Shown piece after piece: positions 33,434 through 45,300 of a stretch of DNA of 64,000 bases; position 1 is the first letter of the stretch; each line of letters begins with the position of its first letter. This stretch comes from Astropecten irregularis (Eukaryota > Echinodermata > Asteroidea > Paxillosida > Astropectinidae): NCBI GenBank assembly GCA_963971285.1, contig OZ020255.1, forward strand, positions 8,576,931 through 8,640,930, written 5' to 3'. A program made the position numbers and the translations under genes. The notes below the pieces were generated by a model. The model was given only the letters and a program-made list of their open reading frames with translations. It was not told the origin of the DNA and made no database searches.

Positions 33434-36064
33434 CCAGGGTGCAGTGCAAAGCCAGAATTATTTTCCGCAATTTTGGGAAATGTTTGTAGAATATTGCAGT
33501 ATGGCTGTTGGTAACCAAAAAAACAACAAAAAAAGTGTTAAAGAGTGTTAAAGTGGTCAGACAAGTTGAGGTTGACGGTCAGTGTGAGTGGTCACTCTCT
33601 GGCCAGTAGTAATTAGCGATACCGGTCAGGAATTGCACAATGCAAGCTTTAAGTTATAGGTCATCTGCACATTGCCACGGCAACAACATTCTGTATCTTA
33701 CCAAAATGCCATTTTTTAAAAGGCGCTCAAAAGAAAACCTCAGAATACAAGTTTTTAAATTTTTTTAAACATTTTTTTTCCCGACTTTTTTTAGTGGTGG
33801 CAGGTTCACACATTCCTCGTCTTCCCCTAGGTAGAGAGAATTTTGTATATTATTAAACACTTTATGCCACATTTCTGCTTAAAATCTGCATCAATTTGAA
33901 CGTTCTTCCTTCATTTTCGGACCTCTGGCATACAGTTATTATTGTCCATTTTTGTAGAAATGTAGAAATGTTACCTTAGTGTAGCTCGAGGCTTGGTGAG
34001 CTATGTGGTCGATTTCACCAAACTCATCACAACTTAATATCAATCGTAATCGTATATGTCATATGACGCATTGCAGCTCTACGTAGGATACGATGGGTTA
34101 TCCTTTGTAACTCGAGTTACAATCGATCGTAGGGCTTCATGAAATTGACCCCTGGCTACAAACATGTACATAAATTTGCAGCTTGGAGCCAAAAACGTTA
34201 TCTTCAAATGCGAAATGTAGCTTGAGCAACCAAATTTGAACACAAATGTAAATTTTACGTAAAACCGTTGGGGAAATAAAGAGCTACATCAGTGTGACAC
34301 AACTTGTTTTGTTTCATATTAAAAACCGTTTTTAACCCCGGATGTCTAGTTATCATTTAAGTTTCTTCATCTAGCCTCTGTGCACTGTATGGTAGTATGA
34401 GGCTATATACTCCCCAGGGAGCTGAGATTGTTTCAGAAATGTAAAATGGGCCCGATGACCAGGGATAATAATAGTGTTAGTGTAAAGCGTTGTGATACCA
34501 CTCTTGTGTGTAAGAACGCTATATAAATGCCTATATTATTATTATTATTAATCCTTGTCAAGTATTGAGGGGATTGGGTTCAAGAGCAAAATTTGACCTC
34601 CGAGCAGCTTTCAGTGTACACACTGCAACTTGCACTGCCATTAATGTATGTACTATCATTACACTAAGTGCCACCACATCACACACTGTAGCAAGATTTG
34701 AGCTGTATGTAGGGATTTGCTGGGTGTGGTCGTTTGTACCACCCATTTGCTTCATCTGCAGTGAATTTGAAGTCGGACGCTTTTGCCTTTGTAGTGTGTC
34801 ACCTTAGATTCACAACGCAACCTTTATGCAGAATGTGAATACCAGGGATGTGATATTTAAGGAAACATCCTGATTTCAGGTTTTTCATCCTCACTTTGCC
34901 CTTAAAGAAGTATAGGAAATATGTGATTTTCAGCCTTGATGTCTATATTTTCAGGATTATGTATGCAAGTACAGCCCTGGAATACTGTGGGAGTGAAGAT
35001 TTTGTCGTTAAGCCTCAGATTCTGCACTGAAATGAGCGCACATTTTTTTAATGAAGAATAAATTTTTCTTCCAAATTAACAATTTCCCTTGTGTCACACT
35101 TGAAGCAAACAATCGATCCTTCTATGAAATCAGTTTCCACTCTGAACATTTCTGAAACTGCGAAGAAACACTTCGCAAAAGCTCTGAAATGAAAAGCTGT
35201 TTATAAGAAGTCCAAAAGTGAAAGAAACTCTCAATAACTGTATATGTTGAGGACCACTACTGTATACAATGTTTAGTAACTCTTTTAGTAGCTGCTTAGA
35301 TTGAAAATCATTTGTGTAGCTTGTACATAGTGTTTTTTTTCTCTGTTTAAATGTAAAATTGTTTTAGGGCTTTATCATTTTAACTTTGTAATTTTAGTCC
35401 TGATTCGAGTTTCAGTTTCTGATCAATTTTGCTTTCGTTTTTGTTTCCTTGTAAAAAAAGAAAAGAAAAAAACAATCTGTATTGTATGATTTTACATTGA
35501 TGTCAAAGGGATTTGTATATAAGGGCTATGTTTAGATTTATTTAACGTGCCAATTTTTCTCCATTTGAAATTTTCACCTCAATTTTGATTATTTGATGTT
35601 GAACAATTCAATTGATTCCATTATTAAACACCACCCCCAGTTCTCAATAGCTCCGCCCCTTTCTTTTTGTCCCACACTCTGAATTGTACTCGTATTAATC
35701 GGCTTTGATGTAAAATTATGCAATTTTGGAAATTTTGCCTTTTGAATCCATTTACTCACAAATCTCAAATTGCTCCATGTTTTGTACATTTACATCATTT
35801 TTTGAGGCATAAAAGGCAATAAAAAACAAAGTCCCTGGACATTTCAATGAAAATTTGACTTTTGCGATTTGTCGTTCTTAACTTGGGTGCAAACACTAGT
35901 ATTCCCCATTGGAATCCAAGTTCTAGTGGTAGTCTTTGGTATCAGTTTTATTTTTGTATACTTTGGCTTCTAATTTTCAATCGCAGCAAGACATCAGTAA
36001 AAAAATCTTTTGAAATCCAGACTTCAAGAAAGATTCAAGGCTTTGCATGGTGATGATTGGTATG

Positions 36065-36182
36065 TGGATCGGTTTGCGGAAACACCATGTAAGAATCGTT
36101 TGAACTTTTGCACTACTATTTCGTTCGCACTTCACATAAGGTCTCAATGTTTCGACTAGCCTGCAGCAGTCCTCATCAGGAG
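36065..36182 (-). mobile_element. Retroelement fragment with hammerhead-like motif
   Basis: Read on the minus strand, CTGATGAGG is followed by a short hairpin closing on CTAGTC and then GAAAC, the order of the hammerhead core. The same block, including the adjoining GGATCGGTTTGCGGAAACAC segment, recurs at about 21568-21715, 60922-61040 (minus) and 61045-61170 (plus). Confidence 0.6.
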
Positions 36183-36389
36183 AAATCCATATATTAAAGG
36201 GGGTGGTAACCAGGGGTAGGGGGACAGACATCAGTGGATGGGCACATGCTCCCTGCCCCCTGTGCCTCTCAAATCAATGACAGAAACTGTCCGACAAAAC
36301 AGACGAACAATCAGACCGATGTGGAAGGTAGCAGAAATGGCATGCAGTATAGAACTAGAAGGTTATGAAAATTCCAAGTCCCACTGAAG

Positions 36390-37375
36390 TGACACCTGAC
36401 AGATCAGATAAACAAGCAGACAAATGCAGTGGCAAAGCCATGTCTCAGTGAGGTGAGCAACCACCTGACAGAATAGACAAATAAGAAGACAAATATAGAA
36501 TATGGTGGCAAAGCCATGTCTCACTGAGGTGAGCAACCATATGATAGAACAAACTACATGTAGCAGGTAAATGTAGAAGGTGGTAAAAATGCAATGTCTC
36601 ATCGAGGTGAGCAACCACATTACAGAACAGACAAATAAGAAGACAAATACATGTATAGAATATGGTGGCAAAGCCATGTCTCTCTGAGGTGAGCGACCAT
36701 ATGATAGAACAAACTACATGTAGCAGGTAAATGTAGAACGTGGTAAAAATGCGATGTCTCATCGAAGTGAGCAACCACCTGACAGAACAAACGTAGAAGG
36801 TGGTGGCAATGCCATGTCTGACTGAGGTGAGCAACCACCTGACAGAACAGACAAACAAGCAGTCAAATGTAGTAGGTGATGGCAATGCAATGTCTCATTG
36901 AGGTGAGCAACCACCTGACAGAACAGACAAACAAGCAGACAAATGTAGAAGGTGGTGGCAATGCCATGTCTCACTGAGGTGAGCAACCACCTGACAGAAC
37001 AGACAAACAAGCAGACAAATGTAGTAGGTGATGGCAATGCCATGTCTCACTGAGGTGAGCAGCAACCTGACAGAACAGACAAACAAGCAGGCAAATGTAG
37101 AAGGTGGTGGCAATGCCATGTCCCACTGAGGTGAGCAACCACCTGACAGAACAGACAAACAAACAGACACATGTAGAAGGTGGTGGCAATGCCATGTCTC
37201 ACTGAGGCGAGCAACCACCTGGCAGAAGAGACAAACAAGCAGACAAATGTAGAAGGTGGTGGAAATGCCATGTATGACTGAGTTTAGCAACCACCTGACA
37301 GAACAGACAAACAAGCAAACAAATGTAGAAGGTGGTGGCAATGCCATGTCTCACTGAGGTGAGCAACCAACAACA
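36390..37375. repeat. 76-bp satellite, about 13 copies
   Basis: A unit of about 76 bp containing CCATGTCTCACTGAGGTGAG and CAACCACCTGACAGAACAGA is repeated head to tail; the 5' third is more diverged and includes blocks with CATATGATAGAACAAACTAC. The regular period produces long overlapping minus-strand frames that are not genes. Confidence 0.92.
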
Positions 37376-38519
37376 GATAAACAAACTTTTTCAAGGTTTT
37401 TCCGTGAGCAACAAAGGTCTGACCCGCAAAGAAGAGTGTATATTATTCTGTTTTTAGGAATATTTTATTTACTTTTTAGAACTAACGTGCACACCTGAAT
37501 TTAAATAGTTAAAACTTTTACATTAAGGAAAATATTTTATATCATTTGTGGTTATTATTATAACAATAGATTAAAATTACTGATGCATAAAATGCTGATC
37601 AAATATGCACAGGCTTAGTATTTTAAAGTTATTTTTAATAATTTGGATTTTCACCAATCGAATGCGTTGTTCCCTGAAATAAATATTTGATCGAAGAAGA
37701 TTCCTGATTTTCTATTTGTGAGTTAAACTTTGATATCAAACAGTGGAATGCTCTGTTTGTTGTATCATAAAAGATGTTGTAATCTGGGGCCAATTTCACT
37801 TACGCTTTGCGATCATCCCTTAAGCCAAAATCCATCACTAAATAGAAAATCCGTTTAGTAACAGATTTGATCTTTAGTGATGATCGTAAAGCGTTGGTGA
37901 AAACGACCCCTGGAATGTATTAAATCATTCATAATATGACTACACTGACAGGAATGCATTTAAGATGAAGCCATTGAAAAGTAAACAAAGAAATATTGAC
38001 CGAAGTGGGATATGAACCAGCGACCACTGGAATACTGTATCCAATGCTCTTATACCAACTAAGGTATGAATAAAGCGTTGGAATGATGACGTTGGAATGA
38101 AGACACTTAGAAATCACGAAGAGGTTTGTTCAGGCATCAGTGCTGGGTGTCTTAAGAAGCATGATGTATGCTTCTGTGTTCCAATCGAAGAGGTACTTCC
38201 ACTTACAAAAGTCTTCCATCTTCCTCCGTCCTTTGTCAGCTAGCGAATGTCTAGCCTCTGAAGAACAGGCTGGGTCAAGAACTGTGAACTGTGATACTCT
38301 GACTGACTTATCTAAGCCTGCCTTTGTCCATGGTGGTCGAGGTTGGATAGTTGACCATCTGGAACCAATCTTCGGTGCAGGGTGGTGCGGGTTCATTGAT
38401 GGTTGTGTCTTCATGGAAAGTTCCGATGAATGTTGCAGGGAGTCATTGGTTACTGCTGGGTCACATGGAGCAGTTCATACTCAGTTCAGTACTCAGGCCG
38501 GCGGACAGTCCGCTATATA

Positions 38520-38896
38520 TCAAACAAGGAAATGTTGCTGCGTTGCACTGGAGTCATCATATGATGAAATACAATATAAAATTAAAACAGTGCACAAAGA
38601 ATTAAATAACCCAAGCTTGCGATGCAATGCACTTTCTTCAGGGGAAAGGGAAAAGCATTGAACTCAATGTTCATTCCGTCAGGATGGAGCGTGCCGAGTT
38701 GGAATATGATGCGCTGTTCCAGAGAATGGCGCTGCGTGTCGGAAGAGGCCGTAGCAACAACGCAGACACACATGTCCTTGATGGAGTGTGATGGCGCGCT
38801 GAAATGTTCAGCCACCGTCAGGGCCAGGTGTCTTGATGAGGCGGACACTCTGGAGGTGCTCCGTAAAGCAATAGGCGAGATGACGCTATATATCAC
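38520..38896 (-). pseudogene. Penelope-like retroelement remnant, C-terminal end
   Basis: A minus-strand frame reads VAEHFSAPSHSIKDM, then DTQRHSLEQRIIFQLGTLHP and NIEF. This pattern (EHF..P.HS..DM, then a basic helix and LGTLHPDG) is typical of the C-terminal end of retroelement proteins carrying GIY-YIG-type endonuclease domains. The upstream GIY-YIG core and reverse transcriptase are not readable, so the copy is broken and truncated. It lies downstream of CYP51. Element class is inferred from the motif alone. Confidence 0.5.
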
Positions 38897-39049
38897 TGAT
38901 TGTTTACTAACTTGTGCTCAAACTCAAACGTATGAAGGACCTACGTGCGAAACCTCACAAATTCCAGCGAGTAATATATAAAAGGAAAATGAAACATCCA
39001 AGGCATATACCGTAAACAAGTTAAAACATCTGCACTCCAAATCAAAACA

Positions 39050-39305
39050 GCGATCCGACGGATCCACCATTACTGGTGTGTCCCTGCATGCTTTTTTATC
39101 CGACAACAAAAGAATTTACGCTCCGCCACACTCTATAATTGCAGGGTCTATAATCCCATGATTAGGGGACGTACATCCTGCAATGAAAATAGAGTGCGGT
39201 GGATGTAAAATCTTTTGTTGCCGGACAAAATACAGGCGGGGACACACCAATAATGGCTGGTGTTTTTTACCTCCATGTTTGCGCCGTCGGATTGGTGTAT
39301 ACATA
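39050..39305. mobile_element. Palindromic MITE with CGATCCGACGG ends, copy 1
   Basis: About 250 bp with inverted ends (GATCCGACGGATCC and GCGCCGTCGGATTGG) and an interior complementary pair TCCGACAACAAAAGAATTTA and AAATCTTTTGTTGCCGGA. A second copy lies at 44668-44915 in a CYP51 intron. Confidence 0.75.
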
Positions 39306-39359
39306 CTGTTTAATACCATGCAACAAGAGAGCGTCCACTTCGGGCCGATAGAGGGCGCT

Positions 39360-42300
39360 CTACTTCCTGAGCTTGTAGGCAATGACGGGCTTGTAGGGCG
39401 TGTGGATCATGGTGTTGTAGTTGATGGTGGGGAAGTAGCCGTCCACGAGGGACAGCTCGTACTTGCGCAGCAGGACCGACATGATGGTCTTGATCTGGAC
39501 GTAGGCGAAGTTCTCTCCGATGCAGCGGTGGCGGCCGGCCCCGAACGGCACGTAGGAGAACTTGTCGCTGTTGGACGCATTCTCATCAATGAACCTGCAG
39601 GAGATCGAACCAGGTACAATCAATTAAAGGTACAGTACAGGATTGGTTAACTAGTAAGCAGGAGGTCGTGGGTTCGAATCCCACCTGAGCCAGCATGTGA
39701 TTTCACATGCTCTCACAAGCACTGAGTATACAGTGCTCATCCAAGTTGGTGAAGGGCAAGCCTAATTTGCATATTATCTGTTTCCCGACCAAATCATTTA
39801 ATATTCATGATTTACTGCGGTTCCCGCCGCGATATTGGATTCGATTCACCCCGCTGACCCCAGCTAGCTCGGTGGCCTAGCGGTATGGCATCTGCACTAG
39901 TAAGCAGGAGGTCGTGGGTTCGAATCCCACCTGATGAGCCAGCATGTGATTTTTTTTCATGTGCTCTCACAAGCACTGAGTAAGCAGTGCTCATCCATGT
40001 TGGTGAAGGGCAAGCCTAATTTGCATATTATCTATTTCCCGACCAAATCATTTAATATTCAGGATTGGTAACAAACAGAAACAGAAATGTTCACAGATTT
40101 ACATTGCTGTATTAGACAAAGGGGATGTGGGTCCTGGAAACCATTACCAATCATGCATTATACCTTTAAGCTTTGAGCTAACTTCAATCTTTCATCCAGT
40201 TAAACCTCCCCAACACAACCAACTGAAAAAGCACATTGGTTTCTGGGGCACGGATCTGAAATGGGTTCGGGGTCAGAGTTGTTAGGTCGGATGACTGGAA
40301 GCCTGTGTTAAATTTTATTTGGTTGCGGCTTGAATCGACACAAGTCTCTTAAGGAGCAACTTGAAGCCGCTTCCCATACACCTGTGTGTAACTGCATTAA
40401 AGTCGTAGCCAGGTTATTCAGACATAGCCTAGATGATTGGTGTTGGGGCTTACCGGTCAGGGTTGTAGGTCAATGGTTCCGGCAGCCACTGGTCGTGAAG
40501 ACGTTGATTGACCGTGGGCGACACGCAGACTTGATGACCAGGAGGAATGACGTAATCTTTGAAAGTCTGCAGAAAGAAAACAATTCAGATGTTCTTTTAG
40601 CATTTGCAATAAAGAACACTATACAAGTAATAAACTTAAGCCTTTGAGAAAGATCCTGCTAGGATTGAAACATCAGACCCTCCTAACTAGCCTTTGAGAT
40701 AGATCCTGCTAGGATCAGAATGTCAAGCCTTCCTAACTAGCATCTGAGAAATATCCTGCTAGGATCGAAACATCAGACCCTCCTAACTAGCCTTTGAGAT
40801 AGATCCTGCTAGGATCGAAACGTCAGGCCCTCCTAACTTGCATTTGAGAAAGATCCTGCTAGGATTGAAACATCAGGCCCTCCTAACTAGCCCTTGAGAA
40901 AGATCCTGCTAGGATCGAAACATCAGGCCCTCCTAACTAGCCCTTGAGAAAGATCTTGCTAGGATTGAAATGTCAGGCCGCCCCTTAATACCTTCCAATA
41001 ACATTCCGAAAGAAAGTAACACAAATACAAAGTGTAATGATTCTAAGGTTTGCAAAGAATGACATTAATAAATTGACAAGACATAATAAATGAGGTAAGT
41101 TGAGTTGATCCTCACCATTGGTACTTTGGCCATTCGCATCATGGTCATGATGGGTGGGCGGAGCCTCAGAGACTCCTTCAGGCAACGGTCCAATAGCATC
41201 ATCTCCTTCAGCTATGAATAATTCATCATGACATGAATATTCAATATCCAGAGAAACATGATTCTAGTTGATACATTTTTAATTTCTTAAGAAATACAAT
41301 CATTGGATCAACAACTGTAAAATGTAGACGTTTCCTTTTAATGAAAAAGAAATACTTTTTCAGAACCTTAAAACAATTTCATGTGGTACAATTAAGAAGA
41401 CAAATCATTCCAAAGTTTTAATATAAATTATTATCTCAGTGGAACCAAAACTCTAGCAAGCGAAGATAAAAGCGATTTTGCAAGCCTAGATGAACAGAAT
41501 TCCAGCAATGATACTAAATAAAAGGTCCTCTCGTATGAACGAAGGAAAGGCTTCGTATGAATAATTGAGTAGTTATACCTGGTCATAGGTTAAAGGCTCG
41601 TCTATGTCATCTCCGCAAACTCTCAACTGCTCTTGGTAACAGCGTTCCTGTTTGAATACAATTTTAAACCTACATTTAATAACAGATTGTTTAAGAAGAG
41701 ATAGGGAAAGCTACAAACTCAACTAAATACAATCCAATCCATGACCTAGTCTACATCCCAGCCACCTCTCTCCACCCCTACCCTACCCCTCACCCAATCC
41801 TACCCATCTCTTTCCCTACTCCAGTTGAGTCCCTCCTACCACCACCCACCTGTAACTCCTTGTCCTTGGCCATGAAGAATGCCATCCATGAGCTGGTGGT
41901 AGACGATGTGTGCTGCCCTGCCACCTCTCTCCACCCCTACCCACCCCTAACCCATCTCTTTCCCTACTCCAGTTGAGTCCCTCCTACCACCACCCACCTG
42001 TAACTCCTTGTCCTTGGCAAGGAAGAATGCCATCCATGAGCTGGTGGTGGACGATGTGTGCTGTCCCGCCACCACTCTCCATCCCTACCCACCCCTAACC
42101 CACTCCTACCATACTCCTTGCACCTACCCCAGTTGAGTCCCTCCTACCACCACCCACCTGTAACTCCTTGTCCTTGGCCATGAAGAATGCCATCCATGAG
42201 CTGGTGGTAGACGATGTGTGCTGCCCTGCCACCTCTCTCCACCCCTACCCACCCCTAACCCATCTCTTTCCCTACTCCAGTTGAGTCCCTCCTACCACCA

Positions 42301-45300
42301 CCCACCTGTAACTCCTTGTCCTTGGCAAGGAAGAATGCCATCCATGAACTGGTGGTGGACGATGTGTGCTGTCCCGCCACCACTCTCCATCCCTACCCAC
42401 CCCTAACCCACTCCTACCATACTCCTTGCACCTACCCCAGTTGAGTCCCTCTTACCACCACCCACCTGTAACTCCTTGTCCAAGCCAGGAAGAATGCCAT
42501 CCATGAGCTGGTGGTGGACGATGTGTGCTGCCCCGCAACCTCTCTCCACCCCTACCCACCCCTAACCCACTCCTACCATACTCCTTGCACCTACCCCAGT
42601 TGAGTCCCTCTTACCACCACCCACCTGTAACTCCTTGTCCAAGCCAGGAAGAATGCCATCCATGAGCTGGTGGTGGACGATGTGTGCTGTCCCGCCACCA
42701 CTCTCCATCCCTACCCACCCCTAACCCACTCCTACCCCACTCCTTGCACCTACCCCAGTTGAGTCCCTCTTACCACCACCCACCTGTAATTCCTTGTCCT
42801 TAGCCAGGAAGAATGCCATCCATGAGCTGGTGGTGGACGATGTGTGCTGCCCTGCCACCTCTCTCCACCCCTACCCACCCCTAACCCATCTCTTTCCCTA
42901 CTCCAGTTGAGTCCCTCCTACCACCACCCACCTGTAACTCCTTGTCCTTGGCAAGGAAGAATGCCATCCATGAGCTGGTGGTGGACGATGTGTGCTGTCC
43001 CGCCACCACTCTCCATCCCTACCCACCCCTAACCCACTCCTACCCCACTCCTTGCACCTACCCCAGTTGAGTCCCTCTTACCACAACCCACCTGTAATTC
43101 CTTATCCTTAGCCAGGAAGAATGCCATCCATGAGCTGGTGGTGGACGATGTGTGCTGTCCCGCCAGCAATAGACCTATACACATCCCAGCTATTTCATCA
43201 TCATTCAACAGTTCCCCATTCCTGTAATCAAAAGCAAAGAAAGATACACGTGAATAATCTGCTGCTAACTGCTCATCATCAGACAAAGTAATGACCTGAA
43301 ATTTATACAAAGCTTGGAGTTAAGTTAATGGCTTAATGGAGTTAAGTTAATTGAGTTAATGGCTTTTTCGCCATTAATTAATGATTTATTGTTTGACCTA
43401 GAGTAATTTATTTATTTGTCCACATACATGTAATTGTTTATTTATTGCTTTTATTGTTTGTACATTTTGTTTAAATGTAATGTTATGCATGGCAGCATTT
43501 GGAGAGCCACTCGATTGTGATTTAGTTCGCATTTGGCAATCCTTCAGGGGTGTTACCATGCACTGTTCTTCTACTGTTTGGTTTTGTCATTTTGTTAATT
43601 TTCCTGTTTGTATTGTGCCTTCTGTTGCTTGCCCTGAGAAATAATAAATGAAATGAAATGAAATGAAAAAGGTGCCCTGACGCGTTTTGATCCTGGCAGG
43701 ATCTTCATCAAAGGCTAAAGGCTTAGCAAAAGCAAAGAACAAGACAATGATTCCAAGTATAACAGAAGCAAATTTGACACAGCCCAGAGTCAATCTTGAA
43801 ACCCTTGATACAAGCTTCCTGAAGTTTCGGGTTCGAATCCCAACTCAGTCTGATTTTCTTCATTCACGAACAAAATCTTCAAGGGTGTATTGAATAGGTC
43901 AGCATTATAGGTCAGCAGTATGCTACCTATGAATAGCTGAAACATTCTGTTTCAACACCTGACATCATTTGTGGCATAAGAGCCAAAACACTAAGATGAG
44001 TTTGATCAGCAAGAAGTATTCATCAAATATGAAGTCTTGGGACTTCAGTATCTGAATCTTATCACTTACTTGTAGGTCGTCGTGAGCAAGGTTTGAAGCA
44101 TATCATCATCAGGGTCTTCAGCAGCTCTCCTCTGTTGAATGGCCTGTCGAGAGGTCAAACAACCATATTAACCAAAGTTTCATGATAACTGGGAAGGATT
44201 CTCCATTCTTCAAAATATGAAAAACGTTCCTTTTTATTCTTTAATAACCCCACACCAACTGAAGTGAAAAGAGCCGGAGCAACCCAGTACAGTGTGATAT
44301 GTCCATCATAAGGAGGACGTTGGGATTCTAACAAAGGAAAATACTCGTATGGAGTCTAGGTGCAGATATTAGTGTAAATTGTGAATCTTGGGCCTTTTCC
44401 AAACCTTGACTTCGGCCCCCGGCTCCGTCTCCGTCATCCAAATGCTGAAAATATTATTACAATAATAGTATGTGGTCTTTCATTGAAGCTGAAGCTTTGT
44501 TTTCTGGTCCGAAACAAAGTATCTACATGTACTTCAAAGCCATAGCCAAAAGCTTCCATTTTGATATCTGTTCTGCCAGGTGGTTTTAAAACGGATGCAC
44601 AAAATAGAGCCAGAGTAGGAGCCGAATTCGGATCCGAGATTTGGAAAAGGCCGCTGATTTCTATAGACCGATCCGACGGCACGATTTACTGCCCGCCATA
44701 ACTGGAGTGTCCCTGCCTGCCTTTTGTCCGGCAACAAAAGAATTTATGCTCTGTTGCACTCTATAACTGCGGGATGTATTAGGGGACGTACACCCTGAAA
44801 TATAGAATGCGGAGGACGTAAATTCTTTCGTTGCCGGACATAATACAGGAGGGAACACTCCAGTAATGGCGGGTGTTTCCTACCTCCATGGTCGCGCTGT
44901 CGGATCGGTGTATTTGCTGTATTAAAAACAGTGCCCTCTTGTGTTTTTTATTTTATTTTGTGACAGCGCCCTCTTGAGTAAAAATACCTGATAGAATATT
45001 TTCTTGACCTCCAGGTGGGCGCGGTCTCGCTTACGGAAGCTTGGGAAGGGAATCCAGCTGGGGAAGAGCCAGGCAAGGTGACTGAAGCCACCGTCTAGAT
45101 CCATGTAAAGCTGAGCGACGTGCTCGTTCAACATGGACCTTATTTCCTTCCCTAGAAAAATAAAGAAATTTATCGAGACAAGTTAGCAAACCTAAAGAGC
45201 TACATGCTGTACATGAAGTAGTATATGTCCATGTACATAATTTATGTCTGTATGTAATCTGACAACTATTTTTGTAACAGCGCCATCTTGTGTTGTGTTT

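Larger units (their letters stand above)
33434..39359. other. Intergenic region between SARNP and CYP51
   Basis: Two convergent genes end into this region, so it should hold both 3' UTRs and no promoter for either. It contains foldback MITEs (34008-34155, 37786-37912), a hammerhead-like repeat (36065-36181), a 76-bp satellite (36390-37375), a SINE fragment (37975-38070), a Penelope-type retroelement remnant (about 38520-38896) and a palindromic MITE (39050-39300). No cellular gene is recognised. Confidence 0.6.

Noticed and set aside
36363-37384. Several overlapping minus-strand frames up to 150 residues
   Set aside because: They are produced by a 76-bp satellite; the same peptide words recur in shifted frames.
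38140-38661. 173-residue plus-strand open frame
   Set aside because: No recognisable family, and it overlaps the antisense of the retroelement remnant; no splice or start evidence.
40639-40980. CRISPR-like array of regular repeats
   Set aside because: The whole 50-bp unit is repeated with no variable spacers, and the genome is eukaryotic.
41910-43032. Three near-identical 62-residue plus-strand frames
   Set aside because: They are antisense to the CYP51 exon-derived tandem array and follow its 308-bp period.
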